A DNA stretch of 25,578 nt from Pleurobrachia bachei (lineage: Eukaryota; Ctenophora; Tentaculata; Cydippida; Pleurobrachiidae). The stretch lies in contig AVPN01000213.1 in NCBI GenBank assembly GCA_000695325.1, positions 3,055-28,632 on the forward strand, written 5' to 3'. The translations under genes and the position numbers were made by a program. A model generated the notes under the pieces. That model saw only the letters and a program-made list of their open reading frames with translations. It was not told the DNA's origin and made no database searches. Shown here piece by piece: positions 19,043 through 25,578 of this stretch (position 1 is the stretch's first letter; each line of letters opens with the position of its first letter).

Positions 19043-21653
19043 ATGAAGCGAAGTTACGAAACCATGCCGCGAGTAAAATCAAAAAGGATATGTCAACGAG
19101 AACGAAGAGTCCTCCGTACACCACGGGGATCTTTTGAAAAACTACCAGAGGAACTCACACAGCACCTTTTTGGGTCATTTTCGACTCTTCGATATCTCGG
19201 AGCCTTAGCTTCTACCAGTCAATCAATGTGTCAGTATATCCGAGACTTGACAATAGACACTCAGCTTGTCATACGGCCAATCAATGCCTGGGTTGACGAG
19301 AAAGACTACAAATCAATCAGGGCACGGTTTGTGGAAATCGGTAAACTAATTCGGTCAACCACAGCATTGCTGGAAACAGAACAAAAACTGGACTGTGTTG
19401 AGATTTTCCTGTATGAGCTTGAAGTTACCTACCACAAAATATGTGAGAAGATCAGTCTGAGGTTCGCATACGAATGCATTGGATTGTTCCTGTATCGTGT
19501 GATAGTAGGATGGAAGGAGCCAGCACTGAAGGAAGTATTCCACCTGATAAACAGATTGAGTAGGATGAAGGAGAGAATAGACAAGGTCCTCTTTACTCCT
19601 CACGATGCCAACCTTCACTATCAGAGAGACATTAGACAATTTGTAACAGAGGTCTTCCTAAAGAAGGCAACTACCCCTCATCAGAGGTCTCTGTGGTTAT
19701 CTCTTGTCATGAATATGTATCCAGAAAACCAACCGCGACTTATCTTTCTCCTCTATGGACCACTACAATCTCACTCCGATGGAGCGGGGCTGATTGATTG
19801 GAACTTGCTTATCCAGTGTTCCTCATTCCATTCCAAGGCGGCATATCACAAGCTCAAAGATTTGGCTGATGTTATAGCGCTGATTCTCGCCTCCCCCAGA
19901 TTTTCCTGGAGTAATACCAGATTTATCCAGTTCTTCCATGAAATAACTAGTGAGTAATTGATGAATTGATAATCGAGTTCTGGCTCAAATGTTTTGTTTT
20001 TGGTGCAATTGTTTCCCAAGAAGTAGGACACACTAATTTGGTTTCTCTCCACCTGCAGTGACTCCAGAGCCCTGGTGCCTAGAGAACAGTGCCAAGTTAA
20101 TGTACCTCCTTGGACACACAACTACGGTGAAGATTTTACAGAACAAGCTCTTGAGTGATAAGATCCCGGAGTTTAGTCATCTTGCCTTCCACTTAGCACA
20201 GGTACATTTGGTTTCTATTGTGACAAGTGAAACAAAATTTTGTAAAACTTTGTTTCACTTGTTACAATAGTTCAGCTCTCTCCGCATACCTGGATCGAGC
20301 ATTCTACAGGACACCAACTTTAAAAACTAACAAGTGCATTTGGTTTCCAAGTTTAACGATGATGTTTCTAGAAATAAGTTACATTTATAACAGTTGTATT
20401 GCACTGTTCATTTTTTACAAAAGACTGTTCTCTCCAAACCGAAGTCCATGATATTACAGTAAATTACAGTAAAGTAGTAAAACAAAGTAGGGGAGACTTG
20501 ACCCATATGGAACACTTGCCCAAATGGAATTTTTCTCTTGGCAGCCCAATATACGATTTTCAAGATTACTTCACCCTGGAATGTGATACAAATAGGCTCA
20601 GTACCATTTCCAGCCCTTGTAACTACCCATTGGACAGTCAATGAAATTTTTGGCGAACAAAAAAAACCAACAAAAAAAACTAGAAATTTTGCCAGTCTGA
20701 TACCATTTATTTTGTGCACCCATGTTTACCGAACCAAAATCTATCGTATTTAGTCTAATACCTAAAATTTTTTGGTAGATGGTCATTAAATCATTCATGT
20801 TATTTCCCCAATGTGTCATTTAAAGCGTAAAATAAGCCCTTAGTAGAGATATGCTGGTATTCCATTTAGCCAAATAAATGCTATCCCGGATAACCTAATT
20901 TTTAAAACGCTGTACATTTTTTTCCCAAATGGAATACATACCAGCATATCTCTACTAAGGGTTTATTTTATGCTTTAAATGACACATTGGGGAAATAAAA
21001 TGAATGATTTAATGACCATCTACCAAAAAATTTTAGGTATTAGACTAAATCGTTGAACAGGACAGACCTAAACAAGATAGTGGTTCATATGGGTCAAGTC
21101 TCCCCTATACATATTGTTTCATTTTGTCCGTTTCTCCAGGTGTCAGCTAAGAACTCAGGGGAATGCACGCCTGATTCCCTGCACTGGTTTATCAACGTGG
21201 TAATGGAATCAGTGAGCAGTCTGTCAGGACATCACCGGAGAAATAACGCTATTCACCAGATGTTCAAAGCGTGGAGGGAGAATGTGCAGTCGCTGGCTGA
21301 GGAACTGGACGATGCCATTGAAGAGAGTGAGTGTGGTTTACTTTTTTCATTTATGGGGTGGGTTTTTTATGTAAATGGGGTTGGGATGGGTTGTGTTTGA
21401 GTGAATTGCTTAGTGCCTAATCCGTTGCCTGGCTAGACTGTGTTTTGGGCGTCCCGCCCCCGAAACACAAATGTAAAGGGAGGGTTAGAACATAACAACT
21501 AATCCGACGATCCATTCCCTTTTAGTTGAGGAGGTAAGAGACGATCTTCATATTGCTATATCCAACCTCTCTGCGGTGGCTCAGATTCTAATGGAGTCAG
21601 CTGCTAATAACAACTCTGCATCTCACCGGAACTACACTGGAAACGAGGAATAA
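19043..21653 (+). CDS. FBXO47: F-box only protein 47-like (4 exons, complete)
   Basis: In other animals FBXO47 is a germline-associated F-box protein, linked to meiotic synapsis and telomere protection. Exons: 19043-19949, 20059-20201, 21140-21326 and 21526-21653 (stop TAA 21651-21653), all GT-AG and in phase, giving 454 aa (human 452). I chose the ATG at 19043 (MKRSYETMPRVKSKR) as the first in frame. After a basic N-terminus (residues 1-30), the F-box is at about 31-70 (FEKLPEELTQHLFGSFSTLR). Matches to the vertebrate protein include SLWLSLVMNMYPENQPRLIF, FLLYGPLQ, LKDLADVIALILASP and PWCLENSAKLMYLLG. The whole N-terminal two thirds is one exon. Intron 2 (938 bp) carries a foldback element. 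The stop codon overlaps an AATAAA motif. Confidence 0.9.
20217..20268. repeat. 20-bp-arm hairpin in FBXO47 intron 2
   Basis: Arms 20217-20236 and 20249-20268 (TTTGTTTCACTTGTTACAAT on the right) are reverse complements with one mismatch, separated by 12 nt. It starts 16 nt after the donor of exon 2, so the hairpin could affect that splice site. Confidence 0.85.
20488..21107. mobile_element. Foldback / MITE element with TA-flanked 22-bp terminal repeats
   Basis: TAGGGGAGACTTGACCCATA (start of 20488-20509) is the exact inverse of 21086-21107. A TA at both edges fits a TA target-site duplication, as in Tc1/mariner-type elements. A second, inner inverted repeat of about 120 bp pairs about 20748-20871 with 20928-21050 at roughly 90 per cent or better, so the element can fold into a long hairpin. 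There is no transposase frame. It lies wholly within FBXO47 intron 2, ending 32 bp before the acceptor. Confidence 0.85.
21426..21500. repeat. Dispersed repeat in FBXO47 intron 3
   Basis: TTGCCTGGCTAGACTGTGTT ... GGGTTAGAACATAACAACTA resembles 5491-5541 next to the SRP68 penultimate exon (TTGCCTAGCTAGACTCTATT ... GAGTTAGAACATAACAAAAC). The inverse GTTATGTTCTAACCCT is at about 6357-6372. The middle holds a small hairpin (TGTGTTTTGGGCG / CGCCCCCGAAACACA). Confidence 0.55.
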
Positions 21654-22251
21654 AGAGGACCATCTTTGGAACCAATATTAGGGCTAAATAACTGCCAACA
21701 GGCAGGGGAACTAACACCCTGTTGAATGTTCAAGAGAAGCAGAAAGATCGTTTTGGAGAACAACAGCTGTTGGTCATAATCTGGATAATTGAAGGCCGGC
21801 CGACTTGATCAGGGAAAGTTATGTGTCGAGAGAATCAAGATATTTGTTTTCACCCGGTGCCATCATGAGTAGTCAGAATTCAGAAGTAAATTATTGTGTA
21901 ATGTGTGTGTTTGAAAGGTTTTGTAACTTGTTCTCTACAATTTGTAATTTTGTGTAAGATTTGCAGCGACAAAATCCAATATATATGCGTATTGTGTGTC
22001 TGTTTTGTATTTGTACTAAATTAAATTATTTGTGGGAAAACCAATTATACAAGTTGTCATGTAACGAATGAAAGTCATTCGAATGTAAAATATATCACAA
22101 TCCAAGATTTATTATAACCAATTTGACATTTATATATTGTTGTTATTCTGTTCCACTAAATTATTATTACCGTTTAAAGTTATGAGTCCCAACTATCCGT
22201 GTTTTGTTCTCACTCCCCTCCACAACAAATCTTCCCAACTCTGCTTTTAGG
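21654..22251. other. 3' flank of FBXO47, no gene seen
   Basis: AT-rich sequence following the FBXO47 stop, probably 3'UTR and spacer. No supported open frame. Confidence 0.6.
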
Positions 22252-22346
22252 ATGATTCCTGCTTGGGTGATCCTTCTGGCAACTCTCCATACAACCGTTT
22301 TAGCTGCAGAAGAAGTCGTTTTCTCATCCGCCGGTACAATACACAC
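22252..22346 (+). CDS. Possible first exon encoding a signal peptide
   Basis: ATG at 22252 opens MIPAWVILLATLHTTVLA, a textbook hydrophobic signal peptide, followed by AEEVVFSSAGTIHT. The frame meets a strong donor (CAC/GTAAGATAAAG) at 22347, leaving phase 2. I found no convincing second exon downstream on this strand, so the product is unknown. It could be chance. An overlapping minus-strand frame (22167-22430) has no family likeness. Confidence 0.35.
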
Positions 22347-22645
22347 GTAAGATAAAGACAGATCTAGTGGGACAGATTTTATCATACTTAACCAACGATA
22401 TGGACAAAGAATTAAAATTCTTGTACACACTTAAGAAAAAATGAGGGCCGGGTAGATTATTTTGAGGGTCAGCCTCAGAGGTTTTATAGTTACGTTCTGC
22501 ATGATTTAGTTAGAAACTCTGTTTCCAGACAGAGTTGTACATATTAAGATTTCGTCGCCGAAGGGTATCGTACTCAAATAATCTTGATAAAAGCTGTGCT
22601 GTCATTAATAAAGCAGCTAGGGTTAGGGTTATGTCATAATAATTA

Positions 22646-22743
22646 CAGTCGGACCCCGATTTACCGGGATACTCGGGGGAAAGGGTTTCCCCGGTAAATC
22701 GCGGTTCCGGTAAATCGGGGTCCGGTAAATCGGGGCCCGACTG
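22646..22743. mobile_element. 98-bp MITE with pogo/Tc1-like ends
   Basis: CAGTCGGACCCCGATTTACC at the left and GGTAAATCGGGGCCCGACTG at the right are near-perfect inverted repeats, flanked on both sides by TA. The sequence style (CAGTCG...CGATTTA) resembles pogo/Tigger-type ends. The right half contains the CCGGTAAATCGGGG motif repeated. It is non-coding. Confidence 0.75.
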
Positions 22744-22744
22744 T

Positions 22745-22882
22745 AATATGGTTAGAGTTGTTAGATCAAAATGGTCAAAATTAAAAAATATTATAATTCA
22801 TACAAAAGCTCCCACTTTTGTACGAATAAAAACCCTACCCCCCACGCCCCCCCGGCCAACGATTACTTAAAAAAGCATTACC
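22745..22882. repeat. Dispersed duplicate, copy 1 (downstream of the pentraxin-like gene)
   Basis: Aligns with 24801-24933 (AATATGGTTAG.G.TGTTAGATC, then TTCATACAAAAGCTCCCACT). The region 22883-23008 between it and the gene's stop is absent from the other copy. Confidence 0.85.
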
Positions 22883-23008
22883 AAAGCTTTCGAGGGAAAA
22901 GGCATTATCTAGGTGCATTTAATTGCCAAGTTATGACGACAGTTCTCGCGCCCCGCAGGCGAACTGTTTTTATAGAACAAAATAAAATAGTTTGAACAAA
23001 ACAAGCAT

Positions 23009-24031
23009 TTAACCATTACCGTAGCTAAAGGTGCCGCCTTCAAATGACCCTCTGGCCAAGATATCACTCCAACTGAGAACTATGTCACGCGGAGGGTAAC
23101 TTGCGGAATCACGATAGACAAGGGTGTCCCTGTAGAGGGTAGAAACTTGGTCCGGCGTTAGGGCCTTTCTCAACCAGAATAAACCCGTTAATTTACCGGA
23201 AAAGGTATTGCCAAAATCACCTCCGTAGCTGTCTTGGTCCTGAGGAATATTTTTTAAATTCAATCAACAGCATACTTTTGTTTGATCTACTGAGCGTCCT
23301 CGCTCTTTTATTTCAAAATTTGACGGTGTTATTTCATAAAATGACGGTGCTATTTCGTAAATGACCCGTGTGAAGGACACACACACTTCAGTCTATAACA
23401 TGGCTATTTATCCAGGCAAAATCTACCTGTCCGATAATCAAAATTCCTTCGTTTCCAATTTCCAAGCCTGTCTTGAAGTTGGTGGCTTCCATGACCAGCT
23501 TTCCGTTAAGGTACATTTTAGTTTCCCCCGTTGCACTTGCCCATGTGGCCACGTAGTGAATCCACTCTCCTGAGAGGGGAGAATGACACCGCCGTTATTT
23601 AGTGTTGATTTCAGCTAACTAATTTAATCAAAAGGGATATATAAAAGCGATACACTAAAAACAGCTTCAAAAATAAAATAATAATTGTGAGACGTACCGA
23701 CTGTTACACTGTCGATTTCGCTACACGGAGAAGATTTCTTCTGCTCATTGGAAACCCAAAATTTTATGCAGCTCTGATATCTGTTTCCACCCAGAAGTAG
23801 CAAATTGTGAGTATTTTTGGAAGAAAAGCTGAAGAAATACCCGTCGTCAGCATTTAACTCAGTGGATGCCGCTTTTTTAGCCCAGGCTGCGATGGTGACT
23901 TCTGTTATCGGAGGGCCATCGTTGGAGATATCAACTCTGATGTAGTCGTCCACGGAGTTTGGCGGTGGAAAATAAGCGATCTTATGTACTGCTACAGCTG
24001 CCACCAGTAGATTCAGCACAAGAAACAACAT
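23009..24031 (-). CDS. Secreted pentraxin-like (LamG-fold) protein
   Basis: Pentraxins (CRP/SAP family) are calcium-dependent secreted lectin-like innate immune proteins. Exons: 23698-24031 (ATG 24031), 23427-23569 and 23009-23239 (stop TAA 23009-23011), GT-AG and in phase, giving 235 aa (CRP 224). It opens with a signal peptide (MLFLVLNLLVAAVAV). EWIHYVATWASATGETKMYL followed by NGKLV, and IIGQDQDSYGGDFGNTFSGK, match the family. The latter aligns with the CRP calcium loop GQEQDSFGGNF. The end (IVLSWSDILARGSFEGGTF) matches the CRP C-terminus. Odd: both cysteines of the canonical pentraxin disulfide appear replaced by Ala (VTIAAW and YVATW), while another Cys pair occurs (SCIKFW, SPCSEI). The ligand is unknown. 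A laminin-G/concanavalin-like domain is the safe minimum call. Confidence 0.85.
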
Positions 24032-24800
24032 TTTGAAACACTAAAAGGAGTGATGGATAAAGTTGATGGAATTTGACATCATTACTGATTACAAATTACT
24101 TATTTCCATCTGACCAAAAAAGCAAAATAAGGTAGCCGGTGAAGATTGGTAGATACAACAAAAATATAACAGCAAAGAAAGGCTTACAATGATAGAACAA
24201 AACTGGGAAAGCAAAAGGATTGTTTGTAACACAAATGCTCTCTATCTTGCTTTCTTTCTCCCCCTTCTTTCTCCCTCCTTCTTTCTCTACCTCTGTCTCT
24301 CCCTCTTTCTCTTCCTCCCCCATGCCCACCGTTAGGCGTTAAGCGGTGGATCACGCTCTCGTTTTATTTTTAGAAAACACACTACAAATTGTTGATTGTT
24401 GAACAAGGTGTTGTGAAAGAATTGTTAGGGAAGAGTTCTAGCTCTCCCTCCCTCTCCTTGTTGTGATCTGTCTCTATCTGTCTAACAATATCTGAAGGAG
24501 CGTTTCAAGGAGCTTCTATGCTGGGAAAAATCCCCCACAGAGATCAACAGTACAGGGGAGCTGGAGGGTTAATTACTTCACCCCTCCGTCACTTACCTTA
24601 ATCTATAAGTTTTGGCGATTACTATGCCACTAACTGCAGTATTGCCAATGTGTTGGATATCCTGAGCCACAGGGTGGAAAATTGGCGCCAATTTTTAGCG
24701 CTACTATAAAAAATAAGTACAAGTTAGAAAAATAAGATATTGGCGACAATCACGATACATATATAATAAAGTGTGCTGCATTTAGGTACTTAGCCTAGAT
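24032..24800. other. Upstream of the pentraxin-like gene, no gene seen
   Basis: Presumably contains the promoter. Features: a pyrimidine-rich stretch at 24239-24322 (CT/TTTCTC runs), a small palindrome ATTGGCGCCAAT near 24682, and otherwise AT-rich sequence. The minus-strand frame at 24096-24329 is just the translation of the low-complexity stretch. Confidence 0.6.
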
Positions 24801-24968
24801 AATATGGTTAGGGCTGTTAGATCAAAATGATCAGAATTAAAAACGTTTATAATTCATACAAAAGCTCCCACTTTTTGTACGAATAAAAACCATAAACCCC
24901 CCACGGCCAACAATTACTTAAAAAAGCATTACCATTAGTACAGGTACCGCCGTGAAATGACCCCGCGG
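24801..24968 (-). pseudogene. Truncated duplicate of the pentraxin-like gene 3' end
   Basis: 24801-24933 matches 22745-22882. At CATTACC the match then jumps to 23014-23055, the last coding bases of the pentraxin-like gene (coding-strand GGGTCATTT.A.GGCGG). The 131 bp between, including the stop codon, are missing, and the same heptamer CATTACC stands at both break edges. Homology ends where a mariner-like element begins. It cannot encode a protein. Confidence 0.8.
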
Positions 24969-24974
24969 TTAATA

Positions 24975-25309
24975 TTAGGTTGTCCAGTAAAGATTTTCGT
25001 TTGGCTTTTATGGAAAAACGGTTTGAGATAGAGCAAAATGGACTTCACCACCTTTTTTCTTAAGCAATTTAGGATCGAAATAGCATGCCTGGTTTCGGTA
25101 TATGGCTGTTCTTGGTTCCCACCAGGCTATTTTCTCTACCCCACTCTTGTTGCCGCTGTACGGGGTTACTTCGCGGTTTTCGAGTTTTAGTACTAAAGCT
25201 GCTGTACTTCTGAAAAATGGTACTGGATTGATGTTTTGTTGCATCAAGCTCGTTCATTGGACAATTACCTAACGTTCAAGATGTAATAAAACATCTTATC
25301 TTTAATTTG
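24975..25309. mobile_element. Mariner-like non-autonomous element, copy 2
   Basis: Starts TTAGGTTGTCCAGTAAAGAT and is homologous to 12981-13281. Near the right end CATTGGACAATTACCTAA is an imperfect inverse of the left end. It is better preserved than copy 1. The minus-strand frames at 25008-25257 do not look like a transposase. Confidence 0.65.
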
Positions 25310-25578
25310 ACACTGAGCAATGGACGTCCAAAAAGTTTTGGTCAAAATTAGAAACTTTTACTTCCGGGCCTCACAAGGATTGGCTTATGATCAAAAACTC
25401 TGCAGTAAAAGTTAGTTCTAAGTCAGTTCTAAGACATAGTGAACCCAATTACTTGATGGGTTGAATTTTTAATTGACCAATTTACGTTTTACAACATGTA
25501 CCCCAAAACGGCCCAGTTTTTATGCTTATTTTTCGCTTTTCATGGTACAATTACTGTTCTAGTGGTTATTAGCGAACG
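25310..25578. other. Unassigned right end of the window
   Basis: AT-rich sequence with no supported gene, repeat or RNA. Confidence 0.6.

Noticed and set aside
20227-20819. Several frames of 70-103 codons in FBXO47 intron 2
   Set aside because: They lie in the foldback element and hairpin, lack similarity to transposases, and are interrupted.
22617-22632. AGGGTTAGGGTTA as a telomere or interstitial telomeric repeat
   Set aside because: Only about two units; too short to mean more than chance.
25008-25257. Minus-strand frames as mariner transposase remnants
   Set aside because: No DDE/D motif or recognisable transposase block; the frame is inside a short non-autonomous element.

Overview
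The window is animal nuclear DNA. It has intron-rich genes with short introns (mostly 80-350 bp) and GT-AG splice sites on both strands, and its proteins are animal proteins. There is no operon structure, CRISPR array, rRNA or tRNA that I can see. The species cannot be named from the sequence. Compact introns, many small inverted-repeat elements and strong allelic-looking divergence fit an early-branching or other invertebrate metazoan; a sponge is a guess only.

Layout, left to right. 447-1529 (+): the last four coding exons of a type I cAMP-dependent protein kinase regulatory subunit. 2518-4937 (-): a WBP2-family gene whose two last exons are present twice. 5298-9162 (-): a complete 12-exon SRP68, followed at 9397-10987 by a second intact copy of its exons 1-6. 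10957-11722: a minisatellite of about 79 bp whose unit contains the SRP68 start codon. 11908-15317 (-): DPH1, with its last two exons duplicated. 15541-18286 (-): a monoglyceride-lipase-like gene (MGLL family) carrying a 1247-bp internal tandem duplication. 18287-19042: a shared head-to-head promoter region. 19043-21653 (+): a complete FBXO47-like F-box gene with a foldback transposable element in intron 2. 22252-22346 (+): a possible signal-peptide exon. 23009-24031 (-): a secreted pentraxin-like protein. The rest is small mobile elements, a duplicated gene fragment and unassigned DNA.

The genes serve unrelated jobs: cAMP signalling, a transcription coactivator, protein targeting, diphthamide synthesis on eEF2, lipid hydrolysis, an F-box protein and a secreted pentraxin. 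They are a neighbourhood rather than a pathway. From general knowledge of the human map, PRKAR1A, WBP2, SRP68, DPH1 and FBXO47 all lie on chromosome 17, so the block looks like conserved ancient linkage.

Two things stand out. First, four consecutive genes each carry a partial internal tandem duplication; this may be real, or it may be alleles stitched together in assembly. Second, in two of these duplications one copy differs from its twin by exactly 50 nt that are the complement of the twin WITHOUT reversal (14273-14322 versus 12543-12592; 17641-17690 versus 16394-16443). Inversion of double-stranded DNA cannot make this, so a data-processing error or deliberate edit is the most likely source. 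Both events destroy a splice site and coding sequence.
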